DNA from: Ascidiimonas aurantiaca
Lineage (GTDB): Bacteria; Bacteroidota; Bacteroidia; Flavobacteriales; Flavobacteriaceae
Assembly: GCF_037646345.1 (NCBI RefSeq)
Contig: NZ_JBBEWR010000003.1
Coordinates: 1-64,000 of the forward strand
Direction of reading: 5' to 3'
DNA length: 64,000 bases
A program made the translations under genes and the position numbers. Position 1 is the first letter of the stretch. Each line of letters begins with the position of its first letter. A model generated the notes under the pieces. That model was not told the origin of the DNA. It worked only from the letters and a program-made list of their open reading frames with translations, and did not search any database. Shown piece by piece: positions 34,351-43,215 of the stretch.

Positions 34351-36966
34351 ATGCTATTAATATTCGTTTTTGTGAGTGTATTGTTCTCCCAAATATATGC
34401 TCAAAATGTAGTTATACATGGATTTGTAAAAAAATCTAAAAGCGAAGGAATAGAGAATGTCTCTATAGTTGTAGAAAGTAAACAATCAAGTATTATAGGC
34501 TACACTTTCACCGATGAAAAAGGTCAATACTCTTTACTTCTTTCATATAATAAACAAGACAGTATCAAAGTTATTGCAGACCGTTTAGGTTATCAACGAA
34601 AAGAAGTAATTTTTCAAATACCCCCTGATCAAACTAAGTTTGAAATTAGCTTTATCCTCAACGAAGAAGCCGAAAAGCTCAACGAAGTAGTTCTTGAAGC
34701 ATGGGAAAAAATCAAAGTAAAAAAAGATACTATAGTTTACAGAGCATCCGCGTTTAGAGACGGAGCGACACAAACCCTGGAAGATCTACTCAAAAATATA
34801 CCCGCAATAGATATAAATCAAAGTGGAATGATCAGTGTTAATGGCAAAAGCATTAGTAAACTATTAATTGAAGGCGATGATCTTTTTGATGATAAATACA
34901 AAATCCTTTCAAGAAACCTGGATGCGGAGGTAATTGATGAAATAGAAATATTAAACAATTTTGAGGACAATCCAGTCTTAAAAAGTTTTCAGGAATCTGA
35001 GAAGGTGGCACTGAATTTAAAGTTAAAAGCAGATAAAAGAAATATATGGTTTGGTAACATAGACGCAGGTACAGGAAGCAATGAACAATACCGTGCCTCC
35101 ATTAATCTTGGATTACTAAAGAAAAAAATTAAGTTTTTTAATTTCTTCAGCGCCAATAATATTGGCAATACATCTTTTGAGCAAATTGACAATGGCAATA
35201 CCATTACGGTCTCTGCACAGCAAACCACAAAAAAAACAGAAAAATCAAATAATGAATTGGTAAGTATCGATAATGTATCTGACATTAATTTTTCAAGAAA
35301 CGAAGACATCTTTAACGATTCCTTCATTAATTCCCTCAGTTTTGTAACCTCTTTGTCAAAAAGCACAAAACTAAGAAGCCTTACATATTATTCATTTGAT
35401 CAAATAGAGAAACAAAATTCTAACTTCGTTCAATTCTTCATTCAGCCAGATATTGTGACATTTAATGAAAACAATAAACTAAACATCCGCAATATTGCTT
35501 TTGGTAAAGAGTTAGAGTTAAAGTACACTAATAAAGATAAAACCTTTATAAGCTATGATTTCACTTTTGAAAACAGACCTACTTCTGTTAATAACAAACT
35601 AATTTTTAACACCGATACTATAAATCAACAACTTAACACCAATGCGGTTAACTTTTTTAACCACCTGAATATCACTCAAAAGCTTTCTGCCAATAAATTA
35701 TTGGTAACATATGCCTACTTGGGTATTAATAATACAAATCAGGATTTTACTATCCAACCTAACATTTTTGAGGAAAACAATCAAGGTGAATCGTCAATTA
35801 ACCAAAATTTAGATACCCCTCTAAATTACTATGGGATATCAACCGAACTAATAGGTAAAAACGAACACTCCAATTACAGCGTTGAGTTAACGGCGCAAGT
35901 TGATGTTGACAAGATAAATTCTCGATTTAGTTCAAACAATTTTTCGATTGACAGCCTTTTAAACAACACAAAATATCAAAATTCCAGTTTAGGTGCTATT
36001 GGCACTTATAAATATAAAATTTCTCAAAAATTAAGTATTAATAGTTCTATTTCTTTATCTCAGAATCTTATTGATTATAATAACAGGAAATATCGTTTCT
36101 TTTTTGTGAATCCTCAAATGCAAATAAAACTTAGGAAAACGCGGCTGGGAGATTTTACTTTGGGATATCATTTTCAAAATGAGTTACCTGTAATTGATTA
36201 TTTAAACGAAAATTTTGTTTTAAGGAATTATAGAACGTTTAATCGCGGATTTAATGATATTGAGACCCTTGCTAATCACAACCTCAGGTTCAATTATTTT
36301 TTAAATAAACACAAGAAGCGCTTTTTGATCAATTCTTTTTTGATTGTTGGTATATCTAACAACAGTTTTGGTATTGAAACTAATGTAAACGAAAACCTGA
36401 ACCTAAACCAATTTCGCTTACTGGATGGAAAAAGATTTGTAAGCTATAATTTTAATTTTACCAAATACATAAGACCTCTTTCAACCAGTTTTAGATTGAG
36501 TACACAACATACATGGACAGATATACCTATTAGCATCAACAGTATTACCAGTAAGCTTAATAACTATAATGCCAACTACCGGTTTCAGGGTACTACTTAT
36601 TTTAATATACCCGTTAACTTCAAGTTTCATTTACAGGCTAATTTTTCAAGAGGAGACTTCCAAGGCCAAAGTTCTACCAATCAATATTTTGAAAGTGAAC
36701 TTACTAGTAAATTAAAGCTTTCGGAAAAATGGTATGCGCAATCTACCAATAATTTCTATCGAATTAACCAAAATGACTTTCTCTTTGTTAATTTTTCTGT
36801 AAACCATACTCCTGAAAAAAGTCGATGGTCATATCAACTCACCGGAAACAATTTGACCAATATTAATAATTATGAAAATGTTCTTATTACAGAATTTCAA
36901 AGAAACGAATCTCGTTTTAGAATTATACCCAGATATATAATATTAACTGCAAAATATAGGTTTTAA
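34351..36966 (+). CDS. Carboxypeptidase-regulatory-like/beta-barrel outer-membrane protein, module 2
   Basis: 871 residues from ATG 34351 (MLLIFVFVSVLFSQIYAQN signal peptide); a longer frame from 34300 would overlap the previous gene. Residues about 20-110 are a carboxypeptidase-regulatory-like domain (VVIHGFVKKSKSEGIENVSI). The plug-like region has QTLEDLLKNIPAIDINQSGM, SKLLIEGDDLF and EVIDEIEILNNFEDNPVLK. The barrel ends with RFRIIPRYIILTAKYRF. The same architecture as the module 1 and 3 proteins but strongly diverged. Follows the GLPGLI gene by 25 bases in one operon. The substrate is unknown. Confidence 0.85.
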   Translation: MLLIFVFVSVLFSQIYAQNVVIHGFVKKSKSEGIENVSIVVESKQSSIIGYTFTDEKGQYSLLLSYNKQDSIKVIADRLGYQRKEVIFQIPPDQTKFEISFILNEEAEKLNEVVLEAWEKIKVKKDTIVYRASAFRDGATQTLEDLLKNIPAIDINQSGMISVNGKSISKLLIEGDDLFDDKYKILSRNLDAEVIDEIEILNNFEDNPVLKSFQESEKVALNLKLKADKRNIWFGNIDAGTGSNEQYRASINLGLLKKKIKFFNFFSANNIGNTSFEQIDNGNTITVSAQQTTKKTEKSNNELVSIDNVSDINFSRNEDIFNDSFINSLSFVTSLSKSTKLRSLTYYSFDQIEKQNSNFVQFFIQPDIVTFNENNKLNIRNIAFGKELELKYTNKDKTFISYDFTFENRPTSVNNKLIFNTDTINQQLNTNAVNFFNHLNITQKLSANKLLVTYAYLGINNTNQDFTIQPNIFEENNQGESSINQNLDTPLNYYGISTELIGKNEHSNYSVELTAQVDVDKINSRFSSNNFSIDSLLNNTKYQNSSLGAIGTYKYKISQKLSINSSISLSQNLIDYNNRKYRFFFVNPQMQIKLRKTRLGDFTLGYHFQNELPVIDYLNENFVLRNYRTFNRGFNDIETLANHNLRFNYFLNKHKKRFLINSFLIVGISNNSFGIETNVNENLNLNQFRLLDGKRFVSYNFNFTKYIRPLSTSFRLSTQHTWTDIPISINSITSKLNNYNANYRFQGTTYFNIPVNFKFHLQANFSRGDFQGQSSTNQYFESELTSKLKLSEKWYAQSTNNFYRINQNDFLFVNFSVNHTPEKSRWSYQLTGNNLTNINNYENVLITEFQRNESRFRIIPRYIILTAKYRF

Positions 36967-37236
36967 AAATGCTCTATGGTTTCTTTCAAAACGCATTATT
37001 GTTTTTTAACCTTTTTAAATGTTTGAACATCAAAATTTTGTATAACATATTACACAATAGCGTAAAAACCTATTTTTTTCAAGATAAATTACTTACTTTT
37101 ATAACCCTAGGAAAGGTATATCTTACCTCTACACTGTTTAACATGGTATAAACCCTTTCTACAAACTATGTATATGGCCGATACCCCCCTAAAATTCCCG
37201 TTCTCTATCTAAAAAACTTTCCAAAAAGTCTGAAGT

Positions 37237-39729
37237 ATGCGTATCCCTTTTGAGAAAACAGAACCACGTACAAACCCTGCACTCTCAAAAACGAGTGATC
37301 TCCAACAAAAGCAGGTATCTGCTCATAATTTCCCCAAAAATGCATTGCAGCACAAATTGTACGGGTACGCCAATACCAGTGACCGGGTATTGCAACTAAA
37401 AACCGTTCAGGGTATGGCAAACAGCAGTGTTCAGTCACGGCAGATGCAGCAATGGGCAACAAAGGCACATATATATGCTGAGCAGCGAAACCTGCCGGTT
37501 CAGCCAAAAACGAACCAAACAGGACTGCCCGACCAGCTTAAAACTGGAATTGAAAGCCTTTCAGGCTATGCTATGGATGATGTAAAAGTACATTATCATT
37601 CTGCCAAACCGGCACAGCTACAGGCACATGCCTATACCCGGGGTACAAATATTTATGTGGCACCGGGGCAGGAAAAACACCTGCCACACGAAACGTGGCA
37701 CGTAGTACAACAGAAACAGGGACGGGTACAGCCTACTTTGCAACTAAAAGGTAAAATACCGGTAAACGATGACCCCGGACTGGAAAAGGAGGCCGATATA
37801 ATGGGTGCCAGGGCACTATCTGCCACCAGCACTTTGCAGACACTGCAAACCGCCGGCCAGTCATTTGGCTCACAGTTAACCGTTCAGCGTGTCGGGTTGG
37901 GAGGCTGGCTGAGCAGTTATTACGGTGACGGGATGAAAAAAGAAGAGGGACAGCCAGATATGCCTGTATCCAACTCCCGCCGTATCTGGGGCGGCTGGCT
38001 CGACTCTGGTATATCACTGGCCAAAAACTGGTATGGCAGGCACGACCCGGAAAAGCATCCTGAAGGACTCGCTCCACATGATTTGGAAAATGAGGAAACC
38101 CTGGAAGCTTTTGAGGCCCGTAAAAAAAGCTGGGAAAGTGGGGAAAGAAGAAAGGGGAAGGCTGCTGGGGCCGCAGGTGGCCTCCTCGGTAGCCTTGGAG
38201 GCATTTTCCCTAATCTGGGATATGATGCATATACCCTCTGGCCTGCAGCAAAAGGTTTGCATAAGCATACCAAAAATGCTATGGATCTGGCCGATAAAGA
38301 TGTAGAAGATGTACCCGAATCCAATTCATGGTACGGGGTGCTGGGCAGAAAAGCACAGTCACTGGGAACTTCAGTATTATCGCCTGTGATACGCGGCGTG
38401 GGTAGTGCCTTTAAGCAACAGGGAAACAACGAGGAAAAATCACCGAAATATGGCGCTATGGGTGATACTTTTCACTGGATGAGCGACAAAGGTGATGGAA
38501 CAGAAGGCAGCGGATGGGATAAATTTGGTGCGCTGTTGCATACGGGCATCGGTACTCTGGCCCAACTGGGAGTAGGTACTGCCACCGGTATTATGAAAAG
38601 TGGCAAAAACATTACCGATTATGTTGCCGGGAAAATAGGCCCCGGCCCCATCTCATCAGTTACCGGGCCTTTTATGTTACACCAGGGGCTGGAAGCAGGA
38701 GGAATGACCGGCGATACACTGAAAAAAATTCAGGAAGCCATTGACGGCAATAAAACCGATACCGGAAAAGTTGAAAAAATTGATGAACTTCTAAAATCGC
38801 ATGAAAAAGACGGAAAGGTTAGTACAACCCTGGGTGAAATAGGGAGTTCGCTGGATCAGGCAGGGGCCCTTTCACAGGTAGTTTCCGGGGCTATGAATAT
38901 CCCCTCTGCACTATTAAACTACATATATGCCGATAAAAGCACTCCTGTTAAAAAAGGGGTAGCAAAACACAGTGGCCTGGAACAGGGAAAAGAGGCTGCC
39001 AGTAACCTGCTACGTGGCGGATTCTTTGCTGCCACGGATATTGCCAAAGGAGATGAAGCTACCAAAACTTCACAATGGCTGGGGCTTACCAAGCTTTTTG
39101 GAACCAGCGGCTCAAAAGCCGGTACTACCGCTTCTGCCCTGGGTTATACCTCTACCGGAATTTATTCTGCTTATCATCTCTGGAAAGCCGGTTGGGCAGG
39201 AAAAGCCTGGTATGACCTGAATAAGGTTAAAAACGCAGCTCATACTGATGACCATATGAATTCTATGGATGATAACGTGCCTTCTCCGGTTACCCCTACC
39301 GATAAATTTCTCAATTATGCTACCGATAAGAAAAAAAGTGCTTTCTACAGAAATTCCTTAGCTTTGGCAGGAACCGGAGCCGCCCTGTTGGGTGGCGCAG
39401 GTGTGGCCACAGCCATTGGCCTGGGGCTGGGAGGCGTACAGCTTTGGCACTGGCTCTCTTCTAAAAAAGGAGGAAGCGAGCGCCAACGAAAAGCCACATG
39501 GCTGGTGAACCAGTATATGGATCACGCAAAATATACAAATAATGCACATATAGCCAACATTGGTAAGGCCCTTATCCCGTCTGATTTAAGGAAGCTTATG
39601 GACAACGTACGACAACAAAGGCATGGTAACGTGCAGGATCCGAATCCCGATTTTGTTGACCCGGATCACGGTAACAAACTTCGTGACGAGGCGATCACTG
39701 CCGTAGAAAATGAATTGTCCAGCTGGTAA
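37237..39729 (+). CDS. DUF4157 (eCIS-core) protein with HExxH motif
   Basis: 830 residues. No signal peptide. Residues about 95-190 are a DUF4157/eCIS-core domain (PF13699): LPDQLKTGIESLSGYAMDDV, VHYHSAKPAQL, GTNIYVAPGQEKHLPHETWH with zinc-binding H151-E152-x-x-H155, and EKEADIMG with a third-ligand candidate. The domain is common in cargo and effectors of extracellular contractile injection systems. Residues 60-90 form a Gln-rich, disordered segment. The C-terminal 600 residues are Gly-rich helices; residues about 700-745 (ALAGTGAALLGGAGVATAIG) could insert in a membrane. No tail, baseplate or sheath genes are in the window. The next gene resembles a secretion chaperone. Role as a secreted effector is inference. 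Confidence 0.75.
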   Translation: MRIPFEKTEPRTNPALSKTSDLQQKQVSAHNFPKNALQHKLYGYANTSDRVLQLKTVQGMANSSVQSRQMQQWATKAHIYAEQRNLPVQPKTNQTGLPDQLKTGIESLSGYAMDDVKVHYHSAKPAQLQAHAYTRGTNIYVAPGQEKHLPHETWHVVQQKQGRVQPTLQLKGKIPVNDDPGLEKEADIMGARALSATSTLQTLQTAGQSFGSQLTVQRVGLGGWLSSYYGDGMKKEEGQPDMPVSNSRRIWGGWLDSGISLAKNWYGRHDPEKHPEGLAPHDLENEETLEAFEARKKSWESGERRKGKAAGAAGGLLGSLGGIFPNLGYDAYTLWPAAKGLHKHTKNAMDLADKDVEDVPESNSWYGVLGRKAQSLGTSVLSPVIRGVGSAFKQQGNNEEKSPKYGAMGDTFHWMSDKGDGTEGSGWDKFGALLHTGIGTLAQLGVGTATGIMKSGKNITDYVAGKIGPGPISSVTGPFMLHQGLEAGGMTGDTLKKIQEAIDGNKTDTGKVEKIDELLKSHEKDGKVSTTLGEIGSSLDQAGALSQVVSGAMNIPSALLNYIYADKSTPVKKGVAKHSGLEQGKEAASNLLRGGFFAATDIAKGDEATKTSQWLGLTKLFGTSGSKAGTTASALGYTSTGIYSAYHLWKAGWAGKAWYDLNKVKNAAHTDDHMNSMDDNVPSPVTPTDKFLNYATDKKKSAFYRNSLALAGTGAALLGGAGVATAIGLGLGGVQLWHWLSSKKGGSERQRKATWLVNQYMDHAKYTNNAHIANIGKALIPSDLRKLMDNVRQQRHGNVQDPNPDFVDPDHGNKLRDEAITAVENELSSW

Positions 39730-39764
39730 CCCTTTTGTGCCAGGATCTTAAAAAATACTCTGTT

Positions 39765-40310
39765 ATGTTAGCAATTGCAAAAAAATTTGAAGAAGAAGGG
39801 TTTACATGTTCCCTTATCAAAGCCGGATCTGACGGCGTTACTCCTTTTGATCAGTTATTCATTTTGATGGAAAGTAAAACACAGGAGGTTCAGGCGCGCC
39901 TGGAGCTCATGAAAATTCCCGATGCTTCCGGAGAAGATATCTATCAGTTTGTCATGCCACTGGCTGCAGGTATAAACGGTGAAAGATTTGCCGATGTAAG
40001 CAGGCTGCTCCTTTTTATTAACGAACAACTTCCGCTTTTGGGTTTTGGGCTCAATGAGGCCCATGCACTGGTATATTTTAAAAGTATGTTACCGGTAGAA
40101 GGTAATGCTATACCCCATACTGTTTTGATAAAAACGGCCCGCCTTATCTATACCTTTGCCCGGATTTTTGAAGCTCCTATTCTGCAACTGGCCAATGACC
40201 GCATTACACACACGCAGGCCGTAGAAATGGTAAAAGGGCTACTGCAGAAAGCCACGGCAGCCAAAGCACTTGACGATCTTTATAAAAAGGCATCTGCCAG
40301 TGATACATAG
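39765..40310 (+). CDS. YbjN/secretion-chaperone-like protein
   Basis: 181 residues from ATG 39765; a TTG-started longer frame (39735) is less likely. The fold-defining features of YbjN/type III chaperone-like proteins are present: SLIKAGSDGVTPFDQLFILM, a strand FVMPLAAG, and RLLLFINEQLPLLGFGLNEA followed by LVYFKSMLP. The C-terminal helix carries ARLIYTFARIFEAPILQLAN. No signal peptide. It starts 35 bases after the DUF4157 gene stop, so the two are probably co-transcribed, and it could keep that protein soluble for export. Based on pattern memory, not a search; function unproven. Confidence 0.6.
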   Translation: MLAIAKKFEEEGFTCSLIKAGSDGVTPFDQLFILMESKTQEVQARLELMKIPDASGEDIYQFVMPLAAGINGERFADVSRLLLFINEQLPLLGFGLNEAHALVYFKSMLPVEGNAIPHTVLIKTARLIYTFARIFEAPILQLANDRITHTQAVEMVKGLLQKATAAKALDDLYKKASASDT

Positions 40311-40317
40311 TGTTTAT

Positions 40318-40624
40318 AAAACCTTCTTGTTTTTATTATTCTGCGATACCCTGTACCCTGTACATTTTGCCTGTGAAAGCGTGCGAAAACAGTTCCTGAA
40401 AAAAGTACAGTGAATTTTGCAGTTGCCAATTGAAAGGTCATGGCTAAAAAAGACAATACCAGTAAGAAAGTAATCATTAGTGCAGCATCTGCAAACGCTT
40501 CAGGCCTCAGCCAACGACCCAGCAACACATTGTACAGATAATTACCAGCATTTACCAGCAACATACCCAGCATAAAAAACCGTCCGGAAGTTAAATTGGA
40601 TACACGTAATTTAGATAATTGCAA
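40318..40624 (-). pseudogene. N-terminal fragment of a polysaccharide flippase
   Basis: The minus strand encodes MLGMLLVNAGNYLYNVLLGR then WLRPEAFADAALMITFLLVL, the N-terminal helices of Wzx/oligosaccharide-flippase proteins, which are normally about 420 residues. After residue about 70 the homology is lost and the frame ends. Only the first two helices remain. It runs against, and nearly touches, the chaperone-like gene. A decayed remnant of a surface-polysaccharide locus. Confidence 0.65.
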
Positions 40625-41056
40625 AAAATTGGTTTTAAACGATTTAGGAACATGGATTTGTACAAATATAAGTTTTTAAAGATTTATCCTACCTGTTAAT
40701 GAAAAAAGAACGTGTGAAATAGTCATATAGTATCAAAACAAAAGCCTTTTTTCTAACCTGCTTTTTTCCGTTTTCTTTTCTCAAAAAAGATTTCCCGGGA
40801 GTAACCATCAAGTTTGTTTCCCGTTTATCACATACATCAAGTTATTTTCATACATTCGATATACCTGATCTCCGCTTTTTATATACCAAACTTTGTTGTT
40901 CAATATGAAATTAGTGGTTGGGGGTATTCTTCTCTTTTATTCGATTTGCAGCATTTCGGGGCTTTGCATCATTAAAATAGCAAAAAATGGCCTATACGCA
41001 AGACTAGCAGAGATACGCCTGTTTTTATTTATATTTGTTAAAATGATTGCTATAAA
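40625..41056. other. Intergenic region
   Basis: About 430 bp, A/T-rich, without a convincing frame, RNA gene or repeat. It probably contains the promoter of the PAS protein gene, but no clear TAnnTTTG box was found. Confidence 0.5.
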
Positions 41057-41656
41057 ATGTTAGAAAAAATAAAAGTACATTCAAAAAGTACTAAGCACAA
41101 TCTTTGTGATATGATGTCTTTGGATATTTATCTTTCGTATTTAAATACGGAAGATTATCAAAAAATTAAAGACACTATAAAGCCACAAACTACCAGGGTT
41201 ATGCCTCTTTTAAGCTGGGATCTGTACAGTGAGCATTATTTTAATATCTCGAAGACTTTTAAAAGAACACGGGATATTCTGGAGGTAAAATCGCTGGCAG
41301 AAAAATGGAACTGGCGAAACAATATTGATGCTATTTTTAAAGATCAGTCTTTTGAAGCACTCATTATAACGAATGCAGAACGCCATATTTTATGGGTAAA
41401 TGATGGCTTTACAGAGATGACCGGTTATTCAAAAAAATATGCGCTACAAAAAGTACCGGGGTTTTTGCAGGGGCCCAGTACCTGTGAAAAAACAAGGATG
41501 CGATTTCGGGAAAAACTAAAAGCCAATAAACCGTTTACCGAAGTTATCACCAATTATAAAAAAGACCACACGCCTTACACATGCGAAGTAAAAATATTTC
41601 CTCTTTACGATTATGATACTACGCATTTCCTGGCACTTGAAAAACAGGTGGTATAG
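41057..41656 (+). CDS. Short PAS/LOV-like domain protein
   Basis: 199 residues. Residues 93-197 form a PAS domain (FEALIITNAERHILWVNDGF, TEMTGYSKKYALQKVPGFLQ, then a CEVKIFPLYD strand). The FLQGP motif is that of LOV domains, but the photoactive Cys of GRNCRFLQG is P134 here (QKVPGFLQG), so a flavin adduct cannot form. The N-terminal 90 residues are helical (LLSWDLYSEHYF). No output domain or signal peptide. Such short PAS proteins are common in Flavobacteriaceae and may sense a ligand or redox state. Transcribed alone; followed by a bidirectional terminator. Confidence 0.75.
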   Translation: MLEKIKVHSKSTKHNLCDMMSLDIYLSYLNTEDYQKIKDTIKPQTTRVMPLLSWDLYSEHYFNISKTFKRTRDILEVKSLAEKWNWRNNIDAIFKDQSFEALIITNAERHILWVNDGFTEMTGYSKKYALQKVPGFLQGPSTCEKTRMRFREKLKANKPFTEVITNYKKDHTPYTCEVKIFPLYDYDTTHFLALEKQVV

Positions 41657-41695
41657 CAATTCACTTTAGTTTCTGCTTACTAAATATAAAAATTA

Positions 41696-41719
41696 AAATA
41701 GCGGGCAAGCCCGCTATTT
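41696..41719. terminator. Bidirectional terminator between convergent genes
   Basis: AAATAGCGGG pairs perfectly with CCCGCTATTT around CAAG. The minus-strand side continues TTTTAATTTTTA. It serves the PAS gene (+) and the lipoprotein gene (-). Confidence 0.88.
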
Positions 41720-41774
41720 CTTTAATACATAATGTTTGACAACCATAGGTTGTACTTAAAAATGGTCTACTTTC

Positions 41775-42785
41775 TTAACTTTTTGAGAGTATGGTTATTT
41801 CATTTGCACTTAGCGGGCGATTGTAGATCCTAACTTCATCAATAGCCCCGTCAAAAGGATAACAGGGTCCTCTGAAACAGCTACCCATCCCTATTTGAAA
41901 AGGCCTTTCTGACTCCTGAAATTCATCACAATTTACCGCACCCTGTTCAAAATTACGTTGATCGCTTTGTATGCCGTCAATATACAGTTTGAATCCGGAG
42001 GGGTCATAAGTGCCGTTCCAGGTGGCTGCTACATGGTACCATTTTTCGGTTTCCAGTTCTGCGTCTAAAGTAGCTCTTCCGGTAAGGTCATCACTATCAA
42101 CTGCATAAAATACATTGAGTTGCCCTCCTTCTATTAAACCAAACACAAACCCAATTCTTTCATTACAGCTGCCGCCGGCTCCGGTACCGTTATAATTGGA
42201 AAGTATTCGATGCGTACCATCGTTAGCAGTTAAATAGATCCAGGCCGCAAATGTGGCCCCTTCACTCAGGTTCTGGTCTATTTCTACCGAGGTCGTGATC
42301 GAATCGTTTACGCCGTTAAACAAATATGCCTGGTCTTCTTTATCATTTCTGTCTTTAAATAGGGAAAGTCCCGGTGATAAGGTACCATTAAAACTGTTCT
42401 CACTTTCATCCTGAGCATTTCCTGAAAAAGGGTAAAAAGCGAGAAGGCCCCTGGTAGGTACTACCACAATCTCTTTTTTTATGGTGCTGGTTTCCTCAAG
42501 GCCAAAAACTTTTAATGATACTTCATATATTCCCGGTTCTGAAAAGGTTATTTCAGGATTTTTTTCTGTAGATGTGGAGGGAGTACCTCCTTCAAAAGTC
42601 CACTCTCTTCGAAAAGGCAATCCTTTGGATAAATCGGTAAATTGTATCTGTTTGTCTTCATCTACCACAAAATCACTGTCTATCTCAAAAAGGGCGGTTA
42701 GGTTTTCCAGTTTTTCATCATCATCGGAACATGCCGACAATACGATAAAAGAGGTAAGCATAAGTTTCAAAAAAAGGTTTTTCAT
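41775..42785 (-). CDS. Surface lipoprotein with PKD and LamG domains
   Basis: 336 residues from ATG 42785; a longer frame from 42818 adds 11 residues before the signal. The lipobox is LSAC with C19, followed by S-D-D-D-E, a surface-export signal. Residues 35-105 form a PKD domain (TALFEIDSDF, FTDLSKGLPFRREWTFEGG, PGIYEVSLKVFG). Residues 115-335 form a concanavalin/LamG domain (GLLAFYPFSGNAQDESENSF, WYHVAATWNG, IDEVRIYNRPLSANEI), which usually binds sugars. It is probably a cell-surface carbohydrate-binding protein. No operon partner; no clear link to its neighbours. Confidence 0.88.
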   Translation of the reverse strand: MKNLFLKLMLTSFIVLSACSDDDEKLENLTALFEIDSDFVVDEDKQIQFTDLSKGLPFRREWTFEGGTPSTSTEKNPEITFSEPGIYEVSLKVFGLEETSTIKKEIVVVPTRGLLAFYPFSGNAQDESENSFNGTLSPGLSLFKDRNDKEDQAYLFNGVNDSITTSVEIDQNLSEGATFAAWIYLTANDGTHRILSNYNGTGAGGSCNERIGFVFGLIEGGQLNVFYAVDSDDLTGRATLDAELETEKWYHVAATWNGTYDPSGFKLYIDGIQSDQRNFEQGAVNCDEFQESERPFQIGMGSCFRGPCYPFDGAIDEVRIYNRPLSANEITILSKS

Positions 42786-43215
42786 TCTTGAACAGTTTAA
42801 ATATTTAATAATTAACACTTAGAGACGCCTTATGACGGTTATAGAGAGTGTGAAGGCCGTTTCAGCGTGCAAAATTAGCTTTTGCCATTCCTAACTATTT
42901 GTCAAATAATCTTTTTTTAGGATCGTTGTCACGACCATTCTCTATTTATATAGAAAAACTGATATTTAGGAAAGCGTTGCGATGGGCAAAAAACAGGGTT
43001 GTGCAGAAGTTGTTACAGATAAACGGTTACTTACCTGTTTGTGTATATCATTTTGTCGTCCCTGCTACTTTTGCTTACGCAATTACAAAACAGGTCTTTT
43101 TTGATGAACGTCAGGCAACCTTTTTAAAGGTTTTTTCATCTTATTATTGGTATGATTTATTAAATTTGCCAACATTTCCGTACACTTATTGCACTTAAAA
43201 AATCAAATCTGAAAA
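42786..43215. other. Intergenic region
   Basis: About 430 bp separating divergent genes. It contains the candidate promoter of the peptidase gene (43161-43168). A 99-codon plus-strand frame (42899-43198) has no recognisable features and is not called. Confidence 0.45.
43161..43168 (+). promoter_or_regulatory. Candidate -7 promoter box of the peptidase gene
   Basis: TAAATTTG fits TAnnTTTG, 47 bases before the ATG at 43216. A TTG is 11 bases upstream (43147-43149), closer than usual. Confidence 0.4.

Noticed and set aside
36969..37151. 60-codon frame after the module 2 barrel gene
   Set aside because: Phe/Leu-rich low-complexity translation from A/T-rich intergenic DNA, no features.
42899..43198. 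99-codon plus-strand frame
   Set aside because: No signal peptide, no family and unusual composition; it overlaps the region expected to hold the peptidase promoter.
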